From Streptomyces mutabilis (GTDB lineage: Bacteria > Actinomycetota > Actinomycetes > Streptomycetales > Streptomycetaceae), in NCBI RefSeq assembly GCF_014649815.1, contig NZ_BMTT01000001.1:372001-436000 (forward strand): DNA of 64,000 nt. Direction: 5' to 3'. Below the pieces are notes generated by a model that worked only from the letters and a program-made list of their open reading frames with translations, had not been told where the DNA came from and made no database searches. This document shows, piece after piece, positions 11,501 to 20,637 of the stretch. Position numbers and translations under genes: made by a program. Every line of letters begins with the position of its first letter. Positions within the stretch are counted from its first letter, which is position 1.

Positions 11501-12938
11501 CCAGCGCGACGGCCACGTCCCCGCCGAGCAGCCCGGCCAGCAGCGACTCGTCGTCGCCGGGCCGGGGCCGTACGACGGTGATGACGCCGCCCTCGGCGCG
11601 CAGTTCGTCCACGACCTCCCGCAACGGCCGCTTGCCGCTGACCACCTGGTCCGCGAGGCCGGTGAAGTCGGCGAGCGCCGGGTCCTCCACCATCACCACG
11701 CGCAGGCCCGCGCGGCGCGCCGCGTCCAGCACGTCCTCGGTCCACGGGTCCGCGCCCGCCTCCGGCGCCCGCAGCGCGCTGGGGTGCAGCACGACCGTGG
11801 CGGCCATCTCGAGCTGCCGCAGCCGCTCGGGGTCGCGCACCAGCACACCGGTGCGCGACAGAGCGGTGCTCAGTACGGCGTGGAAGGCGGCGGGACCGTA
11901 GCGCGCGGCCTTGGGGGATCCGGCGAGCACCGCCTCGGCGGCCTCCGCCACGTCGTGCTTGACCAGCAGCGTCGCCGCCGCGCCCACCACACTGCCGGTC
12001 GAGGCGTGGGCGGCGTAGTCCTGGGCCGGGGAACTCTGCAGCGGCGGGCGCAGGGAGGGGTCGGCGGGCAGGCTGTCCCGTGACGGGCGGCACAACTGGT
12101 CGTGCACGACCTCGAAGGCCGCCGCGCGGGTCACCGCCTCCGTCAGCTGGCAGGTGCGCAGCGCCCCGTCGAGCCAGAGCGAGGTGGGGCTCTGTCCGGC
12201 GCCGTGTACGGCCGCGTTGGCGGCGGCCAGTGCCACGTCCATGCCGTGGGCGCCGAGCCGTTCGCGCAGCCAGGCCCGGAAGGCGGGGTTCTCGCGCAGC
12301 AGCGTCGCCACGGCCGTCACCAGGCGGGGGGTGGGCGGCAGCCCCATGCGGGCGCCGGTCACGGCGGCGGCGATGCCCAGGACGTCGGCGCCGAGGGCGG
12401 TCGCCGCGACGCGCACGGAGGCCGGGTCGCCCGGGTGGGCGAGCTCCTCCACCGGATCGCCGGGACCCGGTTGGTCCGTCCGGGTCAGTCCGTGCCGTTC
12501 GGCGAGTTCGGTGGCCCGGTCCACCACCCGGTCGGTGAGCGCGTCCTCGGTGGCGGTCACCACCAGCCGGGCCAGGCCGGTGTCCCAGTAGGCGAGCGCC
12601 ACGTCCGGGTGCTCGGCCAGGGCCGCCGCCACGCGCCGCGCGACGTGTTCGGTGCCGCCCGCCCGGCGCACCTTCTCGGTCGCGGCCGGCCGCAGTGCGA
12701 GGTGCGCCCTGCTGCCGGCCCGCCAGTCCCGGGTGCCGCCGCCGGGCAGCGCGGCGCGGGCGACCCGTGCCGCCCGCGCCGCGAAGTCCGCGCCGCGCAC
12801 ACCGGCCCGTGCGGTGCCCGCCACGGCGCCGGCCGCGGCACCCACCGCTGGGGCGGTGCCGCGGGCGAGCAGCCGGGGTCCCGCCAGCACGAACCCGGTG
12901 ACGGCACCCTGGGACCGCGTCAGAAGTCCACTGACCAT
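8574..12938 (-). CDS. Very large cation-translocating P-type ATPase (CtpI-like)
   Basis: 1454 residues, much longer than typical P-type ATPases (700-1000). A ~600-residue N-terminal part includes an HMA-like segment (residues about 90-150, lacking a CxxC) and a degenerate repeat-like region. The catalytic module has TGES (ALTGESLPVDK, about 765-775), the membrane motif PEGLP (about 884), the phosphorylated Asp in DKTGTLT (about 924) and the hinge GDGANDAAAIRAAD (about 1184). PEGLP rather than CPC argues for a P2-like hard cation (Ca, Mg, Na/K) over a soft metal. Mycobacterial CtpI has a similar size and plan; the transported ion is unknown. It starts 9 nt downstream of the H1-tailed protein gene, so the two are co-transcribed. 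Confidence 0.88.
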   Translation of the reverse strand: MVSGLLTRSQGAVTGFVLAGPRLLARGTAPAVGAAAGAVAGTARAGVRGADFAARAARVARAALPGGGTRDWRAGSRAHLALRPAATEKVRRAGGTEHVARRVAAALAEHPDVALAYWDTGLARLVVTATEDALTDRVVDRATELAERHGLTRTDQPGPGDPVEELAHPGDPASVRVAATALGADVLGIAAAVTGARMGLPPTPRLVTAVATLLRENPAFRAWLRERLGAHGMDVALAAANAAVHGAGQSPTSLWLDGALRTCQLTEAVTRAAAFEVVHDQLCRPSRDSLPADPSLRPPLQSSPAQDYAAHASTGSVVGAAATLLVKHDVAEAAEAVLAGSPKAARYGPAAFHAVLSTALSRTGVLVRDPERLRQLEMAATVVLHPSALRAPEAGADPWTEDVLDAARRAGLRVVMVEDPALADFTGLADQVVSGKRPLREVVDELRAEGGVITVVRPRPGDDESLLAGLLGGDVAVALADGDAPVSWGADVLAPQGLADVWRLLRAVPAARGVGRRSQTLARSGAALSGLLVAVGEARGSGKKGGGGGGSALPGLRHAPVDVSAAAALFSGTRAALGVAMARAPHPRPRVAWHTLDPTGVRERLAREKEPEPSLAEQLTARVKAAADRAGRVPVLAPVKWTWQLGQAVRGELDDPLTPVLAVGSAAEAILGSVMDALLVVGALDLNALVGGFQRLRAERALSGLLAQQKQKARVSDEETHDPSAEPRVVDATKLHPGHIVDLKADDVVPADARLLWEDGLEVDESALTGESLPVDKCVDPVTNAPVAERHCMVFEGTTVVAGRAQAVVVDTGEHTEAARAVSLAARTPSAAGVQARLQELTRKALPLTLAGGAAVTGLSLLRGTPIRQAVSGGVSVAVAAVPEGLPLVATVAQLAAARRLSRHGVLVRTPRTLEALGRMDTICFDKTGTLTENRLRLTRVAGADGTVRKSGDPEAADAVRIAARACPRLNGDGARPTHATDEAVLDAAGPDPEWTQEEGLPFETSRGYAAAVGRDGDGAPVLVVKGAPETVLPACADLPAHATEAAHGLARDGLRIIAVASRPLRKGENAADVLEQEPQELEFTGMLGLSDVPRETSPALVHGLREAGVRPVVLTGDHPQTAHAIAVDLGWPEDAVVVTGDEIAAADRSARSRMLRDADVVARVAPEQKLQVVESLRDAGRVVGMVGDGANDAAAIRAADIGVGISARGSAAARNAADLVVTGDDLLVLVEAVREGRALWHSVADAIAILIGGNAGEVGFGILGTVLGGSAPLSTRQMLLVNLFTDLFPAMAVAVTETGDPEQEEDDAGTPLGTAVLGEPLIRQIRHRAMTTALGATAAWLFGRFTPGTRRRSTTMALCAVVGTQLAQTLADRRGSRLVQVTSLGSAAALVALVQTPGASQLFGCTPLGPMAWAGVAAAIVLALAGQRALPAVEEAVVRYWPKVSERLPEFAR

Positions 12939-12947
12939 CGTTGTCTC

Positions 12948-13694
12948 TCAGCCCGCCTTCCGCGTGGACGTGGTTGCCCTCCGGCTCCGGCTGCCCCCGG
13001 TACCGGCGGAGGCCGCGGCCTCGGAGGCCCCGGCCGTCGTCTTCTTGGCGGCCGACATGGCGGGGCTGGTGGCGGAAATGCTCGTCTTGGCGGGCCGCCT
13101 GGCGGCGGTGCTCTTGACGGCCGTGCTCCTCCTGGCGGCGGTCTTCTTGGCGATGGCGCTCGCCGCGATCGTCTTCGCCGTGCTCTTCTTGGCGGTACTG
13201 GCCTTCGCGGCGCTCGTCTTCGCGGCACCCGTCCCGGCCGCCCCCGTCTTCGCGGCCGGGCTCTTCCGGTCAGCGGTCTGCGTGCCGGAGGTTCTCTTGG
13301 CAACACTCCGCCGCGCGGACGTCCTCGCCGCCCCGGCCGCTCCGCCCTCCCGCTTGCCTCCGTCCCTGTCCCCGCCCCCGCCGGAGCCTCCCACCCCGTC
13401 CCGGAGCGCCCGGGCGGCCTCCGCCCCCGGCGACTCCTGCGGCCTCGGCCGGGTCAACCACGCCACCGCTCCCGCGGTCAGCGCGACCGGCCACTCCAGC
13501 AGTCCGGCGATGCCCAGCACCCCGGCCCCCGTGTACACGACGGCGCGCCGCCCGCGCGGCGACACCGCTCCGATCCTGTCCAGGGCGCCCTCGGCGGCCC
13601 TCCCGACCGTCCCGGCGCCCGGCACCTTGCGCAGCGCGGAGGCAGCCGCGTGCAACGGCCGCGGGAGCGTCTGCGCCGACTTCTGCTCAGCCAT
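12948..13694 (-). CDS. Small membrane protein with histone-H1-like Lys/Ala tail
   Basis: 248 residues. The N-terminal ~50 residues are mixed. Residues about 50-82 form one or two hydrophobic helices (VVYTGAGVLGIAGLLEW, PVALTAGAVAWL). After a Gly-rich linker, the C-terminal ~130 residues are Ala/Lys/Thr/Ser-rich with many KT, KKS and AAK units, like eukaryotic histone H1 tails and actinobacterial HupS-type tails. Such tails bind DNA, membranes or other polyanions. The coupled ATPase gene 9 nt downstream suggests a role at that transporter, for example as a positively charged accessory subunit. No catalytic motif is visible. Function is inferred only. Confidence 0.7.
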   Translation of the reverse strand: MAEQKSAQTLPRPLHAAASALRKVPGAGTVGRAAEGALDRIGAVSPRGRRAVVYTGAGVLGIAGLLEWPVALTAGAVAWLTRPRPQESPGAEAARALRDGVGGSGGGGDRDGGKREGGAAGAARTSARRSVAKRTSGTQTADRKSPAAKTGAAGTGAAKTSAAKASTAKKSTAKTIAASAIAKKTAARRSTAVKSTAARRPAKTSISATSPAMSAAKKTTAGASEAAASAGTGGSRSRRATTSTRKAG

Positions 13695-13839
13695 GACTGT
13701 TCGTCCTCGCCCTGTGCGTGCTCGGAAACCCTGGGAACCTCACCTTCCGCATTTCTCCGGGTTCCCGCACTTCGGGCGCTCATCCCGGTGAAGTGGTCCC
13801 GTGCTCGATGAGGGCTCGGCAGCCGCGTCCGGGACGTAC

Positions 13840-14133
13840 GGTTCATGGAGCCCGACTCCAGCAGCCGGGCCTCGGCTTCGTCCACGTCCCCCTCGCCCCG
13901 GAAGCAGACGTGCAGCTGCTGGGGAACGACCTGGCCGGGCCAGTTCGGGGCGCGGTAGTCGTCGACGCGCTGGAAACCGAGGAGGAGCCCGTGCTCGCCG
14001 TTGATGCCCGCGAAGTCGGCGTTCGAGTCAGGGTGCCGTTCCCCAGGCCGGTGGCCTGCTGGTAGAACGCCGCCAGAGCCAGGGGATCGGGGCAGTCGAG
14101 CGTTATCGCGACCGGTTTCATCCACGACGGCAT
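13840..14133 (-). pseudogene. VOC (glyoxalase/bleomycin-resistance fold) protein, frameshifted and truncated
   Basis: From ATG 14133 the protein reads MPSWMKPVAITLDCPDPLAL and AAFYQQATG, a normal VOC start. It then leaves frame near the C-run 14041-14044. The next frame continues with HPDSNADFAGINGEHGLLLG, FQRVDDYRAPNWPG and QLHVCFRGEGDVDEAEARLLE, as expected for the family. One base appears to have been lost. The C-terminal strand with the final metal ligand is also missing: after LLESGS the frame runs into unrelated sequence. With both a frameshift and a lost end it is most likely a pseudogene. A sequencing error could explain the shift but not the truncation. Confidence 0.72.
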
Positions 14134-14180
14134 GGCATCTCCGCGTCTTTCGGTGGGAGGCAGCCGGCCCGCCCCCGCGC

Positions 14181-14795
14181 TCACCGCGCCGTGAAAGCCA
14201 GCTTCGCCCCCAGCGCGACGAACGACCCCGCGAAGCCCCGCCGCAGCCACGCCATCACCCTCGGCCTGGAGATGACGTGGCTGCGCACGGACGCGGCCAG
14301 GACGCCGTACCCGGCGAACACGACGAAGGTCACCAGCATGAACACACCGCCGAGCAGCAGCATCCGCGGCAGCGCTCCGGCCTGCCCCGGGTTCACGAAC
14401 TGCGGCAGGAAGGCGAAGAAGAACAGCGTCAGCTTCGGGTTCAGGATGTTGATCAGCACGCCCCGCAGGATCACCCGCCCCGCCGGAACGGGCCCGGCGC
14501 GTTCGCCGGCCACCACTGGCGCATCTTTGTCCCGGAGGGTGGCCCACGCCATGTACAGCAGGTAGGCCACGCCGGCGTACTTGAGCACCTGGAAGGCGGT
14601 GGCGCTGGCGTGCAGCACCGCCGCGACGCCCGTGACGGTGGCGAGCAGGTGCGGCACGATCCCGAGCGCGCACCCGAGGGCGGCGACGACGCTCGCACGA
14701 CGTCCGCGCGAGAGGGCGGCGGCGAGGGTGTAGACGACCCCGGTGCCGGGGGTCGCGACGACCACGAAGGTGGTCAGCAGAAAGGCGAGGCTCAT
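14181..14795 (-). CDS. LysE-family amino-acid/metabolite exporter
   Basis: 204 residues and about six hydrophobic helices. It has the LysE/RhtB signature near the start (FVVVATPGTGVVYTLAAALSRG) and the helix-4 motif GVLINILNPKLTLFFFAFLPQF. Members export amino acids, homoserine lactones or similar solutes across the plasma membrane; the substrate here is unknown. I chose ATG 14795, which has GGGTGG six bases upstream. GTG at 14804 is possible. It is separated from glyS by a strong terminator and is probably monocistronic. Confidence 0.85.
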   Translation of the reverse strand: MSLAFLLTTFVVVATPGTGVVYTLAAALSRGRRASVVAALGCALGIVPHLLATVTGVAAVLHASATAFQVLKYAGVAYLLYMAWATLRDKDAPVVAGERAGPVPAGRVILRGVLINILNPKLTLFFFAFLPQFVNPGQAGALPRMLLLGGVFMLVTFVVFAGYGVLAASVRSHVISRPRVMAWLRRGFAGSFVALGAKLAFTAR

Positions 14796-14818
14796 GGCCA
14801 CCACCCTGGCAACACGAC

Positions 14819-14860
14819 GGCCCCCGACGGAGGACCACTCGGGATCCTCTGTCGGGGGCC
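14819..14860 (-). terminator. glyS terminator
   Basis: GGCCCCCGACGGAGGA pairs with TCCTCTGTCGGGGGCC across a 10-nt loop: 16 positions with one wobble. It lies between the glyS stop and the LysE start. Confidence 0.8.
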
Positions 14861-14972
14861 AATCACGGACCCGGGGCGCTCACCCCTTCCCCGACCGAGT
14901 CGGGCGGTGGGCGAGCACGGGTCCGGGTGTCCAGGAGGCGGAGCCGCCTGGTACGTCAACCGGGGCGGACGT

Positions 14973-16355
<1,383 letters not shown>

Positions 16356-16474
16356 GGTGCTCTCTTCATTACGACGACGGGCGACGAAGCGAGATGCTTC
16401 CAGAGAATGCCTCAGGTTACCGGCGTGGGCCGCCCCTCGACCAAATCGGGGCCTCCCTGCACCGCCCCACTTAG

Positions 16475-16513
16475 TTGACAACGGTTTCCATATTTGTTGA
16501 AAATGAATGCCAT
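16475..16513 (+). promoter_or_regulatory. znuA promoter with overlapping Zur box
   Basis: TTGACA (16475-16480) is followed after 18 nt by GAAAAT (16499-16504), then 7 nt to ATG 16512. TGAAAATGAATGCCA (16498-16512) matches the actinobacterial Zur consensus TGAAAATGATTTTCA, as I recall it, at 12 of 15 positions and overlaps the -10. Zur-Zn binding here would block RNA polymerase. Both assignments come from pattern only. Confidence 0.6.
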
Positions 16514-17516
16514 GAACGTACGACGACGCCACATATCCGGCATAGCAGTCGCCGCGGCCGCCGCAGTCGGCCTCGGGACCCTCTCGGCCTGCTCCAGCGA
16601 CAGCGCGGCGGCGGGCAACACGGACAAGTTCGACGTCGTCGCGTCGTTCTACCCGATGCAGTACCTCGCCGAGCAGATCGGCGGTGACCACGTGAACGTC
16701 ACCACCCTCACCGAGCCCGGCCAGGAGCCGCACGACCTGGAGCTCAGCGCCAAGCAGACCGCCCAGATGGGCGAGGCGGACGCGGTGCTCTACCTGAAGT
16801 CCCTCCAGCCCGCCGTGGACGAGGCCGTCGGCCAGGCCGACGTGAAGACCAAGATCGACACGGCCACGCTGACGAAGCTCGAGGACCACGGGAGCGTCGA
16901 GCACGACCACGACCACGGGTCCGAGGGCCACTCCGAGGAGGAGCACGCCGCGGAGGCGCACTCCGAGGAGGAGGCCCACTCCGAGGAGGAGCACGCCCTC
17001 GACCCGCACGTCTGGCTGGACCCGGTGAAGTACGCCGAGATCGCCGAGGGCGTCGCCAAGGCCTTCGAGAAGGCCGACCCGGACAACGCCGCGGACTACC
17101 GCAAGAACGCCGACGCGCTGACGAAGAAGCTGGCCGACCTGAACACGGCGTACGAGGACGGCCTGGCGAACACCGACACCAAGGTCTTCTTCACCAACCA
17201 CGCCGCCTTCGGCTACCTCGCCGAGCGCTACGGACTGACCCAGGAGGCCATCAACGGCCTCGACCCGGAGAGCGAGCCCAGCCCCGCCCGGATCAAGGAA
17301 CTCCAGGACGAGGCCAAGGCCGACGGCGTCACCACCGTCTTCTACGAGACACTGGTGTCCGACAAGACCGCGAAGACCCTCGCCAAGGACGCGGGCCTGA
17401 AGACCGACGTCCTCGACCCGCTGGAGGGCATCACCGACAAGTCGAAGGGCGACGACTACATCGCGGTCATGGAGTCCAATCTCAAGGCGCTCGAGGCCGC
17501 CCTCGGCGCCAAGTGA
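16512..17516 (+). CDS. znuA: Zinc ABC transporter, substrate-binding lipoprotein
   Basis: 334 residues from ATG 16512; ATG 16503 is in frame three codons earlier. A lipobox (LSAC, about residues 24-27) marks it as an extracytoplasmic lipoprotein. It has the cluster A-I fold features of zinc binders: [14 protein letters not shown] with a zinc-ligand His, a His/Glu-rich flexible loop (residues about 121-160, with HDHDH and repeated HSEEE units), LDPHVWLDP with the second ligand, and [15 protein letters not shown] with the third. It captures Zn(II) for ZnuBC. The next gene begins with its own GGAGGG site 26 nt later. The -10 spacing suggests a leaderless mRNA. Confidence 0.93.
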   Translation: MNVRRRHISGIAVAAAAAVGLGTLSACSSDSAAAGNTDKFDVVASFYPMQYLAEQIGGDHVNVTTLTEPGQEPHDLELSAKQTAQMGEADAVLYLKSLQPAVDEAVGQADVKTKIDTATLTKLEDHGSVEHDHDHGSEGHSEEEHAAEAHSEEEAHSEEEHALDPHVWLDPVKYAEIAEGVAKAFEKADPDNAADYRKNADALTKKLADLNTAYEDGLANTDTKVFFTNHAAFGYLAERYGLTQEAINGLDPESEPSPARIKELQDEAKADGVTTVFYETLVSDKTAKTLAKDAGLKTDVLDPLEGITDKSKGDDYIAVMESNLKALEAALGAK

Positions 17517-17542
17517 GCGCACCGATCGTTACGGAGGGCATC

Positions 17543-18313
17543 GTGAGCGACGAGCCTGTCATCTCCCTGCGCGGCGTCCGCGCCGAGCTGGGCTCACGCC
17601 CCGTCCTGCGCGGCATCGACCTCACCGTGGGCCGCGGTGAGGTCGTGGCGCTGCTCGGCGCCAACGGCTCCGGCAAGTCCACGGCCGTGCGCACGGTCAT
17701 CGGCCAGGTGCCCGTCACGGCCGGGGAGATCGAGCTGTTCGGCACCCCGCGGCGCCGCTTCCGCGACTGGGCGCGCGTGGGCTACGTCCCGCAGCGCACG
17801 ACGGCCGCGGGCGGCGTCCCCGCCACGGTGACCGAGGTCGTCTCCTCCGGCCGCCTCTCCCGCGCCCGCTTCGGCGTGCTGCGCAAGGCGGACCGCGAGG
17901 CGGTCCGCCGCGCCCTCGACCTGGTCGGGATGGCGGACCGCGCCAAGGACTCCGTCAACGCCCTCTCCGGCGGCCAGCACCAGCGGGTGCTGATCGCCCG
18001 CTCGCTCGCCGCCGAACCCGAGCTGCTGATCATGGACGAGCCGATGGCCGGCGTCGACCTGGCCAGCCAGGGGGTCCTGGCCGACACCCTGCGCGACCAG
18101 GTCGCCGCCGGCACCACCGTCCTCCTCGTCCTGCACGAGCTGGGACCCCTGGAGCCCCTGATCGACCGGGCGGTCGTCCTCCGCGACGGCTGTGTCGTCC
18201 ACGACGGCCCGCCCCCCAAGGCCGTCGGCCAGCACGCCCTGCCCGGCCACGACCACGTACACCCGCACGCACCGGCGGGCGCCGAACCGATCCGCACGGG
18301 ACTGCTGAGCTGA
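17543..18313 (+). CDS. znuC: Zinc ABC transporter, ATP-binding protein
   Basis: 256 residues. I chose GTG 17543 over the upstream GTG 17513 because GGAGGG lies 4 nt before it and the ABC fold starts soon after. Walker A is GANGSGKST (residues about 40-48), the signature is LSGGQHQRVLIARSLA, Walker B is LLIMDEP, and the switch His is in LVLHELG. The C-terminus is His-rich (GQHALPGHDHVHPH), which may bind zinc. It energises import with ZnuB. Its stop codon overlaps the znuB start (TGATG). Confidence 0.94.
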   Translation: MSDEPVISLRGVRAELGSRPVLRGIDLTVGRGEVVALLGANGSGKSTAVRTVIGQVPVTAGEIELFGTPRRRFRDWARVGYVPQRTTAAGGVPATVTEVVSSGRLSRARFGVLRKADREAVRRALDLVGMADRAKDSVNALSGGQHQRVLIARSLAAEPELLIMDEPMAGVDLASQGVLADTLRDQVAAGTTVLLVLHELGPLEPLIDRAVVLRDGCVVHDGPPPKAVGQHALPGHDHVHPHAPAGAEPIRTGLLS

Positions 18314-19215
18314 TGGAAATCCTGAACTACGCCTTCATGCAGCGTGCGCTGCTGGCGGCCGTCCTGGTCGGCATCACCGCCCCCGCCGTCGGCATCTACC
18401 TGGTCCAGCGCCGCCAGGCCCTCATGGGCGACGGCATCGGCCACGTGGCGATGACCGGCGTCGGCCTCGGCTTCCTGCTCACCTGGTCCCCGGTGTGGAT
18501 GGCGACCCTGGTCTCCGTCCTCGGCGCGGTCCTCATGGAGCTGATCCGCTGGTACGGCAAGACCCGCGGCGACATCGCCCTCGCCATGCTCTTCTACGGC
18601 GGCATGGCCGGCGGCGTGATGTTCATCAACCTCTCGCCGACGGGCTCCAACGCCAACCTCACCTCGTACCTCTTCGGCTCCCTGTCGACGGTGAGCGATT
18701 CCGACGTCACCGCGATCTGCCTCCTGGCGGCCTTCGTGGTCCTCGTCACCCTCGGCCTGCGCCGCCAGCTGTTCGCGGTCAGCCAGGACGAGGAGTTCGC
18801 CCGGGTCACCGGCCTGCCGGTGCGCGCTCTGAACCTGCTGACGGCCGTCACGGCGGCCGTGACGGTGACGGTCGCGATGCGCGTCGTCGGGCTGCTGCTG
18901 GTGTCGGCGCTGATGGTGGTCCCGGTGGCCGCCGCGCAGCAGCTGACCCGTTCCTTCGCCGCAACCTTCGCCGTGGCCGTCGCGATCGGCGTCACGGTGA
19001 CCATCAGCGGCACGGTCACGTCGTACTACCAGGACGTGCCGCCCGGCGCGACGATCGTGCTGCTCACCATCGGGGCGTTCGTCCTGATGACCGCGCTGGC
19101 CGCACCGCTGGCCCGGCGGCGCGCGCGGGCGCTCAGGGCGGCGCAGCCCGCCGCCGATCCCGCAGAATGCAAGATTCCGGCCACCCGGGGGACCACCGAC
19201 GAGGTCGGCGTCTGA
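18313..19215 (+). CDS. znuB: Zinc ABC transporter, permease
   Basis: 300 residues with about eight or nine hydrophobic helices, a member of the ABC-3 (ZnuB/MntB) family. Landmarks are VGITAPAVGIYLVQRRQALMGDGIGH early on, then FGSLSTVSDSD, and MRVVGLLLVSALMVVPVAAAQ for the coupling region. It overlaps the znuC stop by one base, so translation is coupled. A cytoplasmic tail of about 40 residues follows the last helix. It is the membrane channel for Zn(II) import and is in the same operon as znuA and znuC. Confidence 0.94.
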   Translation: MEILNYAFMQRALLAAVLVGITAPAVGIYLVQRRQALMGDGIGHVAMTGVGLGFLLTWSPVWMATLVSVLGAVLMELIRWYGKTRGDIALAMLFYGGMAGGVMFINLSPTGSNANLTSYLFGSLSTVSDSDVTAICLLAAFVVLVTLGLRRQLFAVSQDEEFARVTGLPVRALNLLTAVTAAVTVTVAMRVVGLLLVSALMVVPVAAAQQLTRSFAATFAVAVAIGVTVTISGTVTSYYQDVPPGATIVLLTIGAFVLMTALAAPLARRRARALRAAQPAADPAECKIPATRGTTDEVGV

Positions 19216-19241
19216 CCGTCGGCGGGCCGGGCTGGCACAAT
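19212..19241 (+). promoter_or_regulatory. Possible zur promoter
   Basis: CTGACC and CACAAT are separated by 18 nt, about 35 bp before the zur GTG, and resemble -35/-10 boxes (4 of 6 each). No Zur box is seen here. zur could also be read through from znuB. Confidence 0.3.
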
Positions 19242-19275
19242 GGCCCGGCAAGCCGCAGACGTGAGGAGGAATCCG

Positions 19276-19695
19276 GTGACGACCGCTGGACCGCCCGTGA
19301 AGGGCCGCGCCACCCGGCAGCGGGCCGCCGTGTCGGCGGCCCTCCAGGAGGTCGAGGAGTTCCGCAGCGCGCAGGAGCTCCACGACATGCTCAAGCACAA
19401 GGGCGACTCGGTCGGTCTCACCACCGTCTACCGCACCCTGCAGTCCCTCGCCGACGCCGGCGAGGTCGACGTCCTGCGCACCGCCGACGGCGAGTCCGTC
19501 TACCGCCGCTGCTCCACCGACGACCACCACCACCACCTGGTCTGCCGCACCTGCGGCAAGGCGGTGGAGGTCGAGGGACCGGCCGTGGAGAAGTGGGCGG
19601 AGGCCATCGCCGCCGAGCACGGCTACGTCAACGTGGCGCACACCGTGGAGATCTTCGGCACGTGCGCGGACTGCGCGGGTGCCACCGGCGGCTGA
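19276..19695 (+). CDS. zur: Zinc-uptake repressor Zur (Fur family)
   Basis: 139 residues from GTG 19276, chosen for the GAGGAGGA just upstream and the family length. The N-terminal winged helix has LTTVYRTLQSLADAGEVD. The C-terminal dimerisation domain has the His cluster DDHHHHLVC and two Cys pairs, CRTC and CADC, which hold the structural zinc. With Zn(II) bound it represses zinc-uptake genes, most directly the znuACB genes beside it. It is the last gene of the zinc cluster and is followed by a hairpin. Confidence 0.94.
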   Translation: MTTAGPPVKGRATRQRAAVSAALQEVEEFRSAQELHDMLKHKGDSVGLTTVYRTLQSLADAGEVDVLRTADGESVYRRCSTDDHHHHLVCRTCGKAVEVEGPAVEKWAEAIAAEHGYVNVAHTVEIFGTCADCAGATGG

Positions 19696-19701
19696 GCCGA
19701 T

Positions 19702-19727
19702 GGGGCCGGGGCTTTGCCCCGGGCCCC
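19702..19727 (+). terminator. zur terminator
   Basis: GGGGCCGGGGC-TTT-GCCCCGGGCCCC forms an 11-12 bp GC stem with one bulge, 6 nt after the zur stop. Confidence 0.75.
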
Positions 19728-19753
19728 TGTTGCCGGCCTGAACGGCCTCGTCG

Positions 19754-20605
19754 TCAAACTCCGGACGGGCTGGAGCCTTCCGTCCGGCCCTCCATGGCGA
19801 GGAGTTCCTCGTTGGGGATCGCGCCGCCGAACCGCCGGTCCCGCGAGGCGAACTCCAGGCAGGCCCGCCACAGATCGCGCCGGTCGAAGTCGGGCCAGAG
19901 CACGTCCTGGAAGACCATCTCGGCATAGGCGCTCTGCCACAGCAGGTAGTTCGACGTGCGCTGCTCCCCGCTCGGCCGCAGGAACAGGTCCACGTCCGGC
20001 ATGTCCGGGTAGTACAGGTACTTGGCGAGCGTCTTCTCGTTCACCTTCGACGGGTCGAGCCGCCCGGCCCGCACGTCCTCGGCGAGGGCCTGCGCCGCGT
20101 CGGCGATCTCGGCCCGCCCGCCGTAGTTCATGCAGAAGTACAGCGTGAGCAGGTCGTTGTCCTTGGTCTGCTCCTGGGCGACCTGGAGCTCCTTGGCGAC
20201 CGACTTCCACAGCTTCGGCATCCGCCCGACCCAGCGCACGCGGATCCCCAGCTCGTCGAGCTGGTCGCGGGTCTTGCGGATGAAGTCCCGGTTGAAGTTC
20301 ATCAGGAAGCGCACCTCGTCCGGCGACCGCTTCCAGTTCTCGGTGGAGAAGGCGTACAGGGAGATGTTCTTCACGCCCATCTCGATGCCGCCCTGGAGCA
20401 CGTCGAGCACCCGCTCGGCCCCGACCTTGTGCCCCTCGGTGCGCGGCAGCCCGCGTTCCTTGGCCCAGCGCCCGTTGCCGTCCATGACGATCGCCACATG
20501 CTCCGGAACCAGCTCACCGAGCTTAGGAGGCCGCGCGCCGGACGGGTGCGGCTCCGGCGTCCTGTACTCCCGGCGCTGACGCCCCAGGAATCCGCGTACC
20601 GCCAT
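19754..20605 (-). CDS. uppS: Isoprenyl (undecaprenyl/decaprenyl) diphosphate synthase
   Basis: 283 residues from ATG 20605. A cis-prenyltransferase that extends farnesyl or geranyl diphosphate to the lipid carrier for cell-wall synthesis. Conserved regions are [20 protein letters not shown] with the catalytic Asp, [25 protein letters not shown], and [20 protein letters not shown] near the C-terminus. The product length cannot be read from sequence. recO lies 32 nt upstream in the same direction, so they may be co-transcribed. Confidence 0.93.
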   Translation of the reverse strand: MAVRGFLGRQRREYRTPEPHPSGARPPKLGELVPEHVAIVMDGNGRWAKERGLPRTEGHKVGAERVLDVLQGGIEMGVKNISLYAFSTENWKRSPDEVRFLMNFNRDFIRKTRDQLDELGIRVRWVGRMPKLWKSVAKELQVAQEQTKDNDLLTLYFCMNYGGRAEIADAAQALAEDVRAGRLDPSKVNEKTLAKYLYYPDMPDVDLFLRPSGEQRTSNYLLWQSAYAEMVFQDVLWPDFDRRDLWRACLEFASRDRRFGGAIPNEELLAMEGRTEGSSPSGV

Positions 20606-20637
20606 GTGTCTCTCGTCTCCTTCAGGTGACTTCGGCT

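Noticed and set aside
12980-13300. Repetitive GC-rich DNA that might be a satellite or CRISPR-like array
   Set aside because: The periodicity comes from Lys/Ala/Thr codons of the H1-like tail; units are irregular and lack spacers.
16800-17000. Short repeats in znuA (CACTCCGAGGAGGA-type)
   Set aside because: These encode repeated HSEEE units of the His/Glu zinc loop and need no further explanation as DNA repeats or CRISPR.
19761-19787. Perfect 8-bp hairpin (CCGGACGG/CCGTCCGG) at the end of uppS
   Set aside because: It lies inside the last codons of uppS, so it is more likely coding constraint than a terminator. A weak role in transcript ending is not excluded.
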